Positions 44,025-52,757 of a stretch of DNA of 64,000 bases are shown here, one piece after another. Position 1 is the stretch's first letter. The number at the start of each line of letters is the position of its first letter. The notes under the pieces were generated by a model. That model did not search any database. It worked only from the letters and a program-made list of their open reading frames with translations, and had not been told where the DNA came from. Both the position numbers and the translations under genes were made by a program. Source of the DNA: DAISIL01 sp036822015 (lineage in GTDB: Bacteria; Bacteroidota; Bacteroidia; Cytophagales; Bernardetiaceae); assembly GCA_036822015.1 (NCBI GenBank), contig DAISIL010000004.1, positions 1 through 64,000 of the forward strand, written 5' to 3'.

Positions 44025-44945
44025 TTACTTGACGATCTTGTTGCGGATCGAACGTATCAGGTTGATGATCTGGGTGATGTCTTCATCCGAAGCCTCTACA
44101 AAAGTCTTCCGATTCGACTGAATCACAATTTCATCATCCACCACTTTCATCACCGGCTTTCCTTGTTGCTCCACAATCTGCACACGATCATAAATAGATT
44201 TGAGTTCATTTAAGTCCGTGAGCAGTCCTTTGAAGTAAGGCTTGTTCTGATACACATTCAAGACCAACAAAATCCTTTCCAAAACGATTTTTTGTTCTCC
44301 GATCTTTTCCTTCAGCTTGGCGTTGGCACTTTCTTGATATACCAATGAGGTGATATAACTAGCCTCCAACCAGCCACCGGTCAGGATCAAGATGCTCAAA
44401 TAATCGCGTCTTTGCTTGGAGAGATGAAAGTTGATTTTCTCAAAGTTAGACGTAGTTAATTGAAGCAGAGAATCCAGATTTTCGTTATTGGACGTGAGCC
44501 GCTTGATTGTAGCATAATCAAAAAATTGTCCAATACTCAATCCATCGGCCAATTTCTTGACCGAATTTAGGTAATTTAAGGCATCCTGGTTGATTCCGTA
44601 GATATTGGCGTAGCCTAAGTCGGTGCTATACACGCCTAAGTTGAGTGCTTTTTTGTAGTTAGTGGTATAGTTATCAACGGCTTTGGGATCGTTGAGGTCT
44701 TCGCGCTGGTACTCCGTGCCGATCTCCTTGATAAGAAAAGCCACCTCGAGCGGGTTAGGGATCGACTTGATGATGCCCGTGATAACCTCTTCATTGAGTT
44801 TTTCTACGGCATCTTCTTCGCCTTCTTTGGCTTCGGCAGCACCATTTTGGGCGTTCTCCGAGCTTTGTTGTCCATTTTCGTTGTTGCCCCCACATCCCAC
44901 AAAGAGGAAGGAAAGCAAGAATAGGAGATAATAGAGCTTTTTCAT
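44025..44945 (-). CDS. Uncharacterised lipoprotein downstream of ABCG-type transporter
   Basis: The ATG at 44945 gives 306 residues. The signal and lipobox are good (LLFLLSFLFVGC followed by GGNNENG), then a Gln/Glu/Ala-rich linker and a mostly helical body (VDNYTTNYKKALNLGVYSTDLGYANIYG, TIKRLTSNNENLDSLLQL, SKQRRDYLSILILTGGWLEA). No motif is recognised. It starts 49 bases after the transporter stop and is likely co-transcribed, so it may be a periplasmic or outer-membrane accessory of that transporter. Confidence 0.82.
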   Translation of the reverse strand: MKKLYYLLFLLSFLFVGCGGNNENGQQSSENAQNGAAEAKEGEEDAVEKLNEEVITGIIKSIPNPLEVAFLIKEIGTEYQREDLNDPKAVDNYTTNYKKALNLGVYSTDLGYANIYGINQDALNYLNSVKKLADGLSIGQFFDYATIKRLTSNNENLDSLLQLTTSNFEKINFHLSKQRRDYLSILILTGGWLEASYITSLVYQESANAKLKEKIGEQKIVLERILLVLNVYQNKPYFKGLLTDLNELKSIYDRVQIVEQQGKPVMKVVDDEIVIQSNRKTFVEASDEDITQIINLIRSIRNKIVK

Positions 44946-44994
44946 GGTAAGTTGTCGCATTGTTGTTAGGATCGTTTAGATTTTGGTTAGAGAA

Positions 44995-47900
44995 CTATTC
45001 CCCTTTCTTACTTGTTGCTTTCTGAACAAATTTAGCTTCAGAGAACCAATGAAGCAAGCGTTTGAGGGACTCAAAGTACAAGGTAAAGTAAAGTAGAATG
45101 GTCATGAGCCAGATCATGGCTACATTAAAGTAGTACGTTTGGTACAATTGACCGGCAAAATGCTTGTACGGTACAAAAAATTGCGCTCTAAAATCAAAGA
45201 AGCTCTTCTCGGCTGGATCAATGACATGAAAAATCGGATCCATCAGTTGTACCAGATGATCGTCCTTGCGAACAATGTACTCTACCCCCAAAAAGTTATT
45301 GCGTACAGCATCGGCAACTTTTTCAGAGTGGTAAAGGTCTTCGAGTTCTTTGACCGAAAGCATCTCTGGGTTCATTTCGATAGCGTACTTAATCGAATCC
45401 ACGAACTCCTCTGATCGGTTAAACTCGCCGTTGTAAAAGTCTCGTATTTGTGAGAGCAAATCCCGCAGATACATCGCCGTTTCTTGGTCGAAGGACTCCA
45501 GGGTAAGGTCTAGGCTCAATGCCTGATTGACAATATCGGTGAGTTCCTCAAAGTGTAGGTCTTTCTTGATGAGTTCCAATTTCTTTAACTCATTGGAAAT
45601 CAAGCGCACATCCGATTCAAGGACACGCTTTACCGAGTCGCTGGGGCTTTCCCTATACTCGGACACACGGTCGATGAGCCGTTCGATCTCGGGTATCCAA
45701 TGACTACGCTGGTAGTTGGCCTGGCTCTTCTTTAAGTCTTGCAAATAAAACACTTTCTGATAATCATTACCCTTAAACTGCTCCACCATCAAGGCTTCAT
45801 AAGCCCAACGCGAAGCAAAAATATCGGCCAGGATGGGTACATGACCTTTCTCGGAAATAGCCGCGTGCATCTGATCGAACCTAAAAATAGCCCCACTCAA
45901 AATCATCTGTGGGATAAGTAAAATCGGAATCAAAATATACACCGCCACAGCAGAGGAGAAAGAAGCAGATATGTTGAGACCTAAGACGTTAGCAAAGCAA
46001 GAGATCGAAAACAATATCCCCCAATACGCAAAAAACATCCCTTTGATTTCCAGAACCAGATTACCAATCAAGACAAAAGACAATGCCTGAATAGCTGATA
46101 AAGTGAACAAAATCAGTAGTTTGGAAAACAAATAACTCGTCCGGCTTAGATTCAGGAACGACTCCCGTCGTTGAATCTTACGATCTCGGATGATCTCTTC
46201 GGCACTCACGGAAAGCCCCATAAACAGGGACACAATGACCGAAATGAGAATATAGGCCGGAATGTTATCGTTGAAGCGGAAGATATATTGCCCTTCGGGG
46301 CCGTTGTAGTAGCGCACCACCACGGAAAGAAACAAAGCCAATACAGGTGCTTCCAGTAAGTTGATGACCATGTACTGGGTATTACTCACCTTGGAGAGAA
46401 AATCTCGAATCGTAAAGATGAGGGTTTGCTTATGACGCGGCGGAATCTGGAATGTTGCTTCGGGTGCATCCATGACCTCCTGTACCTCCTGGATGTCATG
46501 GTTTTTCTTGTAGCGTTCGTGCCACTCGTCAGGTGTGATCTTACGGACAGGCGTAAACTCTCCGTACTCGTCCACGACCCGCGCCTCGATCAGATTGAAG
46601 ATCAGTTCTACGTTTACGTTACCGCAGGTGTTACACTGGCCCGAGTCGCTGCCTACCTGATTGGTGGCTTGCTTGAAGTATGTAACGGCTGCTACGGGGT
46701 TGCCGTAATAAACCGGATAGCCTCCCGTATCCATGATGTACATCTTGTCGAACATCTTATAGATGTCCGACGAAGGCTGGTGAATGACTACAAAAATGAG
46801 TTTGCCTTTGAGGGACAACTCCTTGAGCAGGTCAATAACATTTTCTGAATCGCGGGAAGAAAGACCCGATGTAGGTTCGTCCACGAACAGCACCGATGGT
46901 TCTCGGATGAGTTCGAGGGCAATATTGAGCCTTTTGCGTTGCCCACCACTAATTTTTTTGTTGAGTGGGCTACCCACTTTGAGGTGCTTGATGTGGTGCA
47001 AGCCGAGGCTCATCAAAACACCATCTACCTTCTTATTGACTTCTTCGTCTGTAAAATTATCGAAGCAGAGCTTGGCGTTATAATACAAGTTCTGATAAAC
47101 CGTCAAATCCTCCATCAACAGATCGTCCTGGGCCACATAACCGATCACACCTTCGATGCGTTCCTTTTCGGTATGAATATTAAACCCATTGATGGTTACG
47201 GATCCGGAGGAGGGTACCTCCAGCCCTGCCATCACGTTGAGTAAGGTCGTTTTGCCGGCACCGCTAGCTCCCATGATCCCGATGAGCTTTCCGGCATTTT
47301 CGGAGATGTTGATGTTACGGAGGCCTACGTGTCCGTTGGGGAAGCGAAACTCTAAATCCTTAACATTAAAAGAGAGCTTGGTAGCCGTTGAGTCGGCATT
47401 GTAAGTAGCTACCAGATCACTGTAATAGAGCGGCTTACCGCGTGGGGTACGAAATACACTGCCGTGTGAGAAAAGCGTAACAACATTTTTCTTGAACAGT
47501 TGTCCGTTGAGGAATATCTCGTCTTGTCCCGTGTATTTGGTGAAATACAGCCCTACACTAGGCACGCGGGCGAAGATAATCTCTCCATCGAGTAGCTGGG
47601 AATCAATGTACTTTCGTCGGCTGCCTTCGGGTGGTGTCTCTTCATCGAAGACCAGGATGTCTTCGTGGTCAATGATTTCGTAGGAAGAAGGTGCCTTAAC
47701 AAAACTCTCCACGATGGCGTATTCCTCTTTGGGGATATTGAAAACCCTTGACACCGTATCAATGATTTCCATACGCTGGGGCGTAAACTCGTTATCGGCA
47801 GCGAGCATCTCCAGGAGTTTGAAGAGGACGATGACCTTCTGCTGTTGGGTAAGTGTTTTGTTGATTTTCTTACAAATCCCCAGAATTTTGACCGAATCAC

Positions 47901-48195
47901 TCACACTTGTTCCGCGCTTTTTGCGCTTGCGTCGCTTTCTGCGCTTGACGGCTTCGGTATCCTCTTCGTCGTTTTCTTCTTCTTCCTCTTCGGGTTCTTC
48001 CTCTTCTTTCTTGGCATACTCGCCGTACTCGGCGACCTTATCATAGAGTTGTAGATACTCAGACACCGTTCTTGAATCCAATTCTTGCTGGAAGTAACGA
48101 ATGACAAAACTTCTTTCGCCTTCGGTTACCCCTCCATCTTGTTTGGAGATAATAGCAAATAATTGGGTCAGTGCTTTGAGTATTTCCTCACTCAT
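44995..48195 (-). CDS. ABCG-type transporter with TerB-like and charged N-terminal region
   Basis: 1066 residues. Residues 1-57 and 100-166 read as two halves of a TerB-like helical domain (KQDGGVTEGERSF, MLAADNEFTPQRMEIIDTV) split by an acidic run (61-80) and a basic run (84-94). Residues about 175-265 are beta-rich and FHA-like (GQDEIFLNGQLF, HGSVFRTPRGKPLYYSDL). The ATPase has Walker A GASGAGKTTLL near 309, signature ISGGQRKRLN near 415, Walker B VLFVDEPTSGL and switch His 472. ABC-2 type helices follow at about 620-800, then a long soluble region and a last helix near 1035. A half-transporter of the ABCG/White type, substrate unknown. Follows siaC by 104 bases. Confidence 0.85.
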   Translation of the reverse strand: MSEEILKALTQLFAIISKQDGGVTEGERSFVIRYFQQELDSRTVSEYLQLYDKVAEYGEYAKKEEEEPEEEEEENDEEDTEAVKRRKRRKRKKRGTSVSDSVKILGICKKINKTLTQQQKVIVLFKLLEMLAADNEFTPQRMEIIDTVSRVFNIPKEEYAIVESFVKAPSSYEIIDHEDILVFDEETPPEGSRRKYIDSQLLDGEIIFARVPSVGLYFTKYTGQDEIFLNGQLFKKNVVTLFSHGSVFRTPRGKPLYYSDLVATYNADSTATKLSFNVKDLEFRFPNGHVGLRNINISENAGKLIGIMGASGAGKTTLLNVMAGLEVPSSGSVTINGFNIHTEKERIEGVIGYVAQDDLLMEDLTVYQNLYYNAKLCFDNFTDEEVNKKVDGVLMSLGLHHIKHLKVGSPLNKKISGGQRKRLNIALELIREPSVLFVDEPTSGLSSRDSENVIDLLKELSLKGKLIFVVIHQPSSDIYKMFDKMYIMDTGGYPVYYGNPVAAVTYFKQATNQVGSDSGQCNTCGNVNVELIFNLIEARVVDEYGEFTPVRKITPDEWHERYKKNHDIQEVQEVMDAPEATFQIPPRHKQTLIFTIRDFLSKVSNTQYMVINLLEAPVLALFLSVVVRYYNGPEGQYIFRFNDNIPAYILISVIVSLFMGLSVSAEEIIRDRKIQRRESFLNLSRTSYLFSKLLILFTLSAIQALSFVLIGNLVLEIKGMFFAYWGILFSISCFANVLGLNISASFSSAVAVYILIPILLIPQMILSGAIFRFDQMHAAISEKGHVPILADIFASRWAYEALMVEQFKGNDYQKVFYLQDLKKSQANYQRSHWIPEIERLIDRVSEYRESPSDSVKRVLESDVRLISNELKKLELIKKDLHFEELTDIVNQALSLDLTLESFDQETAMYLRDLLSQIRDFYNGEFNRSEEFVDSIKYAIEMNPEMLSVKELEDLYHSEKVADAVRNNFLGVEYIVRKDDHLVQLMDPIFHVIDPAEKSFFDFRAQFFVPYKHFAGQLYQTYYFNVAMIWLMTILLYFTLYFESLKRLLHWFSEAKFVQKATSKKGE

Positions 48196-48299
48196 GGGTC
48201 AAGATTCAGAAAATTTTTTTTGATGACGTACCAACACCCAATACCGATGAAAAAGCAGCGGATGCGTACGCACAAATAGGGCAAAAAGTGTGCTAAAAG

Positions 48300-48668
48300 C
48301 TAGTAAGTGTTAAACTCAAATGGAATATCTTCTACTAGATCGGAAAACTCCTCTCCGGCTTCTTCCATATCTTCATCGTCTTCGTGGTAATACCACATGA
48401 TGATCGTCCCTTCGATTTCCTCGAGCGAGGAGAGAATGTCCAGGATCAGTTTGGAAGAGGCGGTATTGAAGTACTCCAACCGAAAGATGAAGCGGGTCTC
48501 GGGGAGTTTTTCTTCTTTGTAGCGCTCGATCCACTCTAAGATGGGCTGATAAAACTCGGCGGCATCTTCGGGGAGCGAACGCCCGGAGATTTCAAAATGA
48601 GCCTCTTGCTTGTTTAAGATAACAGCAGGGGTATCTTCGGTTCCGGGAAGGTTAATAACTTCCAGCAT
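48300..48668 (-). CDS. SiaC family regulatory phosphoprotein
   Basis: 122 residues (former DUF1987). The phosphorylation-site segment RLEYFNTASSK is present; Thr69 matches Thr68 of Pseudomonas SiaC, which is phosphorylated by SiaB and dephosphorylated by SiaA. The C-terminus is acidic (YYHEDDEDMEEAGEEF). In Pseudomonas unphosphorylated SiaC activates the diguanylate cyclase SiaD; no GGDEF gene is present here and the next gene is the ABCG-type transporter. A TACTTTTG (-7 type) box lies at 48714-48721 on the minus strand, in the gap after siaB. Confidence 0.88.
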   Translation of the reverse strand: MLEVINLPGTEDTPAVILNKQEAHFEISGRSLPEDAAEFYQPILEWIERYKEEKLPETRFIFRLEYFNTASSKLILDILSSLEEIEGTIIMWYYHEDDEDMEEAGEEFSDLVEDIPFEFNTY

Positions 48669-48742
48669 ACGGCTTGATGGTTAATGTTTAGGGTAGTTCT
48701 TTTATTTAAAACACAAAAGTAATCATTCTCTCCCAAAGTTTC

Positions 48743-49297
48743 CTACCCCATCTCTCCTGAAATGTTCACGGTTACTTTGAGGGAAAAGAAATTAAGCTCA
48801 CTATTGATGGTTTCCATGTCGTAGATGAGCTTGTTTCCAGTTTTCTTGACCATGTCAATAAACCCCAGTCCGGCACCTCCTTTGTCGGAATATTGTTTGA
48901 GTTTGAGCTGGGTACGGTAGGCTTCCTTAACTCCCTGTTTGTCTAAGGAGTTCAGGTGATCGATCTTCGATACAATGTTATCGACCTCTTTGAGTTCGAC
49001 GGCATTGCCTGTCGTGATGATATAAGCATCGTCGCGCTTGCCCAAAAGAAAAATAGCGTTGTTCTTACCGTATTTTTCTTCGTCAAATGCCGCCGAGTGT
49101 TTCACGATATTCTGTAAGGCTTCTACCATCACGTTGAAAACCTTGCGCTTGACCTTTGATTCCTCCCCAAACGAATCCATGTTCCGCTCGGCCATCGCCA
49201 AAACAGACTTGGTGATCTCTTGGGTAAACTCTCCTTCGTACACCAAGAGCAGGCTTTGCTTGAGCATCGTCCTATGTAGGTCATAGATGTACTTCAT
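48743..49297 (-). CDS. SiaB family protein kinase
   Basis: 184 residues. GHKL-type ATPase marks are the N-box NVMVEALQNIVKHSA and the G-box SDKGGAGLGFIDMVKKTGNKL. No histidine phospho-acceptor domain is attached, as expected for SiaB, a Ser/Thr kinase of its partner SiaC, which is encoded 74 bases downstream. It is likely the first gene of the run ending at 43510. The 226-base gap upstream holds only a possible ftsX promoter on the other strand. Confidence 0.87.
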   Translation of the reverse strand: MKYIYDLHRTMLKQSLLLVYEGEFTQEITKSVLAMAERNMDSFGEESKVKRKVFNVMVEALQNIVKHSAAFDEEKYGKNNAIFLLGKRDDAYIITTGNAVELKEVDNIVSKIDHLNSLDKQGVKEAYRTQLKLKQYSDKGGAGLGFIDMVKKTGNKLIYDMETINSELNFFSLKVTVNISGEMG

Positions 49298-49509
49298 GGG
49301 CTTGTTTCGTTTGAATGGCGAGTAAAAACAATGATTCTATACTCTCTTTCGCAAAAACCGCGCAAAGTTCATGGCTTGCGTAAGATTATTGATCCCAAAA
49401 ATAAGGAAAAGGATTGAGGAAAAAACAAAAACACACAAAAAAAACTTCTTATTTGTGGGCCTATGGGTGCATCGGTAGGCAAGAAACGCATTTTTTTCTG
49501 AAAAGTACC

Positions 49510-49517
49510 TATCTTTG
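49510..49517 (+). promoter_or_regulatory. -7 type box directly before ftsX
   Basis: TATCTTTG matches TAnnTTTG and ends 6 bases before the ftsX start codon, so the message would be leaderless or almost so. No clear TTG is found at the right distance. The rest of the 49298-49523 gap is A-rich and shows no other signal. Confidence 0.4.
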
Positions 49518-49523
49518 TCGGGT

Positions 49524-50423
49524 ATGCAAAAACGCATTCCTTCAACAGCAGGCCAGTTGCGCCGCATGGGTAGCTTTCCCTATCTGGGGGTGTTCATCAA
49601 CGTCTCTATCGCCCTTTGTGTCAGTGGTATCCTGGGCATTTTGGGTATCTATACCTTTCGCTTACAGAGCTATATCCGTGAGAATACTCCGGTTCGCGTG
49701 TTTTTGCGGCAGGATATTTCGGAGACCGAACGCCTACTGCTCGAAAAAAAACTCGCCGATTATCCCTTCGTTGCCCGACAGCAGGGACAAGCTCGGCTGC
49801 ACTTTCTCTCCAAAGATGAAGCCATGCGACAGGAGATCGAACGCACCGGTGAAGACTTTAGCGCACTAATAGCCAATCCTTTACCTGACTCTTACTTTCT
49901 GCACCTTGACGCGGAGTATTACCAAAGCGATACCCTGACGGCCATTGCCCAGCAGATTGAGGCACTCCCGGGGGTGAAGGAGGTAAAAGTCGAAGTCGAT
50001 TTTTTGGCGGAAATCAACCGCAACTTTGCCGTCCTGGGATATATCCTGGGAAGTTTTGCCCTGGTTTTCTTTGCCGCTGCTATCATACTGATCGACAATG
50101 CCCTGCGGCTCGCCTTGTTTTCTCAACGCTTCTTGATTCGGAGTATGCAACTGGTGGGTGCGTCGGCTTACTTTATCATGCGTCCCTTTATTCGGCAGGC
50201 CATCCGGCAGGGAGCCATGGCGGCGGGGCTGTCCATCGTCGTTACGGCGTTGTTAAGCCACCTGACCCGAAACCTCCTCGAGGCTTTTTCGTGGCGAGAA
50301 GACCTACCCTGGTTTTTTTTGCTGGCACTGCTCCTGCTCGCTCTCGGGACAGGCATCAGCGCGTTGAGTGCGTATGTAGCTACCCGCAAGTACCTCAAAA
50401 TGTCCTTAGATGACCTTTACTAA
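49524..50423 (+). CDS. ftsX: Cell division protein FtsX
   Basis: The ATG at 49524 gives 299 residues. FtsX layout: one membrane helix (YLGVFINVSIALCVSGILGILGIY), a periplasmic domain with TPVRVFLRQDISE and LPDSYFLHLDAEYY, then three more helices (NFAVLGYILGSFALVFFAAAIILIDNALRLA, GAMAAGLSIVVTALL, LPWFFLLALLLLALGTGISALSAYVATRKYL). With FtsE it controls peptidoglycan hydrolases at the septum. FtsE is not in the window. It is followed after 21 bases by the DUF3098 gene, a common neighbour in Bacteroidota. Confidence 0.9.
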   Translation: MQKRIPSTAGQLRRMGSFPYLGVFINVSIALCVSGILGILGIYTFRLQSYIRENTPVRVFLRQDISETERLLLEKKLADYPFVARQQGQARLHFLSKDEAMRQEIERTGEDFSALIANPLPDSYFLHLDAEYYQSDTLTAIAQQIEALPGVKEVKVEVDFLAEINRNFAVLGYILGSFALVFFAAAIILIDNALRLALFSQRFLIRSMQLVGASAYFIMRPFIRQAIRQGAMAAGLSIVVTALLSHLTRNLLEAFSWREDLPWFFLLALLLLALGTGISALSAYVATRKYLKMSLDDLY

Positions 50424-50444
50424 CCGCCCTTCATTCTTTTTTTT

Positions 50445-50798
50445 ATGGCTAAGAAAAAAACACCTCCCCTCAAAGCAAAAGTAGAAAAAGCTGTTCCCGT
50501 TGCGCCCCTCGTTACGGCGAAGAAGCCCCCCAAGTCCACGGCAACGGCACTCTCTCGGGAAGACCTCCAAAAAGCTAACCTACCGTTCTCGAAAGCCAAC
50601 TACCGTCTGATGCTCATCGGTTTGGGTATCATCGGGGCGGGCTTTCTGCTCATGGCCGCCGAGACGGCCGAGTACGGCTTTGGTTTCCTGGGACTTACCC
50701 TGGGACCCGTCGTTACTTTTGTGGGTTTTATGTTTGAGATCGTTGCGATCTTATACGAGGACAAAAAAGACCAACCAAACCATGACCGAAACCGCTGA
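50445..50798 (+). CDS. DUF3098 membrane protein
   Basis: 117 residues. A basic, Ala/Pro-rich N-terminus (KKKTPPLKAKVEK) is followed by LPFSKANYRLMLIGLGIIGAG and a second helix (FLGLTLGPVVTFVGFMFEIVAIL), the DUF3098 pattern. Two membrane helices with both ends probably inside. Function unknown; the place after ftsX suggests an envelope role. Its end overlaps the next gene by 17 bases. Confidence 0.88.
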   Translation: MAKKKTPPLKAKVEKAVPVAPLVTAKKPPKSTATALSREDLQKANLPFSKANYRLMLIGLGIIGAGFLLMAAETAEYGFGFLGLTLGPVVTFVGFMFEIVAILYEDKKDQPNHDRNR

Positions 50799-51225
50799 CT
50801 TTTACAGACAAATCATTGAGCAGTGGATACCCATTCACCAATATTTTGGCTTTCGGTTGGTGGAGGTACAAAGTGATTTTGCCGTCATTCTCTTGCCCGC
50901 CAAGCCCGAGTACGTCGGAGACCCCCGATCCCAACGCCTGCATGGCGGCATGATCGCGCTCATGATGGATGCCACCGGAGGAGCCGCTGCCTTCACGCGG
51001 CTGCCCAACCTGTTTCAGGATGCCATCGCGACCGTCGATTTGCGGGTGGACTACATCGCCCCTGCCCGCCTGGAAGACATCCAGACCGAGGCCCGTGTCC
51101 TGCGGGCCGGACAAACGACCATCTTCACCGACATCAAGTCCTATCATCCCGCCACCCCCGATCAAATCCTTGCCGTAGGGCGGGGTGTCTATAACATCAA
51201 ACCCGGCAACGCCAAATCCCGTTGA
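50782..51225 (+). CDS. PaaI-type hotdog-fold thioesterase
   Basis: The ATG at 50782 gives 147 residues. The hotdog core shows HQYFGFRLVEVQSDFAVILLP, LHGGMIALMMDATGGAAAF (catalytic region) and IATVDLRVDYIAPARLEDI. It should hydrolyse an acyl-CoA or aryl-CoA thioester. No aromatic-degradation genes are near, so a housekeeping role is likely. It overlaps DUF3098 by 17 bases and shares TGATG with galE, so these genes form one operon. Confidence 0.87.
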   Translation: MTETADFYRQIIEQWIPIHQYFGFRLVEVQSDFAVILLPAKPEYVGDPRSQRLHGGMIALMMDATGGAAAFTRLPNLFQDAIATVDLRVDYIAPARLEDIQTEARVLRAGQTTIFTDIKSYHPATPDQILAVGRGVYNIKPGNAKSR

Positions 51226-52268
51226 TGCAAACCGCCAAAAAAAAACTGCTCGTTACTGGAGGTACCGGATACATCGGTTCCCATACGATCATTTCTATTC
51301 TGGAACAGGGCAAATACTCCGTTATCTCTGCCGATAACTACCACAACAGCAGCCCCGAAGCCCTAGATCGCATCGAAGCTGTTACGGGGCAGCGCGTCAT
51401 CAACTACCCCATCGACCTGACGGATGCCCACGCCGTCGAAGCACTCCTGCGGGATCACCCCGACCTGACGGGCATCATCCATTTTGCGGCCTTGAAGAGC
51501 GTTCCCGAGTCCGTCGAGAAGCCCCTGTTGTATTACCACAACAACCTACAAAGCCTTATCCATCTGCTGGAGGGTGCCGACCGGCACGGTATCGAACACG
51601 TCGTTTTTTCGTCGTCCTGTTCCGTTTATGGCAACCCCGTAGCCTTGCCCGTCCGAGAGGATACACCTTTTGCCGCTCCCGAGTCGCCTTATGGGGCCAC
51701 CAAACAAATCAGCGAGCAAATCATCCAGGATTTTTTGCGTACCAACACGCGGGTACGCTGTGTGGCTTTGCGCTACTTCAATCCCGTGGGCGCACATCCT
51801 TCGGGAAAAAACGGAGAAGACCCGCGCAACGTCAGCACCAACCTTGTCCCGATCATCGTGGAGGTGGCCGCTGGCATCCGAGAGCAGATGTACGTTTGGG
51901 GAACCGACTACCCCACCCGAGATGGTTCTTGTGTCCGAGATTACATCCACGTGATGGATGTAGCCGAAGCGCATTTACGCGCCCTGGATTATCTGCACGC
52001 CCGGCCGAGCTTGCGCTGGGAGGTCTTCAACTTAGGCTCAGGTACAGGTATCACGGTACTAGAAGCCATCCGTGCTTTTGAGCAAAGTACGGGCGTATCG
52101 CTCAACTACCACCTGGCCCAACGTCGGGCGGGCGATGTAGCTTCCGTCTATGCCGACACCCAAAAAGCCGAGGAGCTCCTCGGCTGGCAGGCCCAGTACA
52201 GCCTCCATCAGATGATGCAGACCGCCTGGGCATGGAAACAACACTGGCTAAACACTACGGCATCTTAA
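51225..52268 (+). CDS. galE: UDP-glucose 4-epimerase
   Basis: 347 residues from the ATG at 51225 (the stop of the thioesterase gene shares its A). Extended SDR with LVTGGTGYIGSHTIISILE, IIHFAALKSVPESVEKPLLYYHNN, VFSSSCSVYG and the catalytic Tyr-x3-Lys in SPYGATKQISEQII, then LRYFNPVGAHPSGKNGEDP. It interconverts UDP-glucose and UDP-galactose for surface sugars. The 3' end overlaps the convergent small secreted protein gene by 14 bases. Confidence 0.93.
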   Translation: MQTAKKKLLVTGGTGYIGSHTIISILEQGKYSVISADNYHNSSPEALDRIEAVTGQRVINYPIDLTDAHAVEALLRDHPDLTGIIHFAALKSVPESVEKPLLYYHNNLQSLIHLLEGADRHGIEHVVFSSSCSVYGNPVALPVREDTPFAAPESPYGATKQISEQIIQDFLRTNTRVRCVALRYFNPVGAHPSGKNGEDPRNVSTNLVPIIVEVAAGIREQMYVWGTDYPTRDGSCVRDYIHVMDVAEAHLRALDYLHARPSLRWEVFNLGSGTGITVLEAIRAFEQSTGVSLNYHLAQRRAGDVASVYADTQKAEELLGWQAQYSLHQMMQTAWAWKQHWLNTTAS

Positions 52269-52692
52269 AGCCTAAAACGGCTGATCCACAGTAGTTTTCC
52301 GATTGATCGAAAGAAAAAACCAAAAAATAACGCCCTGCCATGGGACATTGGTACGTAAAACCTTTGAGAAAACTCTCGTTGGCGTAGGTGGTGGCCAGTT
52401 GTTGGTGTTTGGTATCGTAGAGGGTGGCTATCAGCCCTTTGGAATCGCCGTCGGCACTCGAAATACGAACGACGTACTCGGTGTTGCTGTTCAGGATCAG
52501 GGTGTGTTCGATGCGCTTGCGTTCGCCGCCGCGCCCGTCCACTCGGTAGGTCTTGGCAAGGCTGTAAGACTTAGGCAAGGCAGAGAGGGCAAGATCGCTG
52601 TACTTTTGGGCATCGCATTGGGCTTGTGTCATCTGGGGAGCTACTAAAACACAACAGATCAGCACAAGAAGAAAAACTACGGGCTTCTTCAT
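52255..52692 (-). CDS. Small secreted Cys-containing protein, paralogue of 43510
   Basis: 145 residues. Signal peptide MKKPVVFLLVLICCVLVAPQMTQA cut before QCD. The mature part (KTYRVDGRGGERKRIEHTL, EYVVRISSADGDSKGLIATLYD, FLKGFTYQCPMAGRYFLVFSF, NYCGSAVLGF) aligns along its whole length with the protein at 43510. Conserved Cys residues suggest one disulphide plus a free Cys. Function unknown. It is convergent with galE and lies 65 bases downstream of the histidine kinase gene on the same strand, so it may be co-transcribed with it. Confidence 0.82.
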   Translation of the reverse strand: MKKPVVFLLVLICCVLVAPQMTQAQCDAQKYSDLALSALPKSYSLAKTYRVDGRGGERKRIEHTLILNSNTEYVVRISSADGDSKGLIATLYDTKHQQLATTYANESFLKGFTYQCPMAGRYFLVFSFDQSENYCGSAVLGFKMP

Positions 52693-52757
52693 GGGACAAA
52701 GGATAGGGGTTGGTTGGATGGTGCGAATGTACTATTTTTCTAAAAAAAACGAATTTA

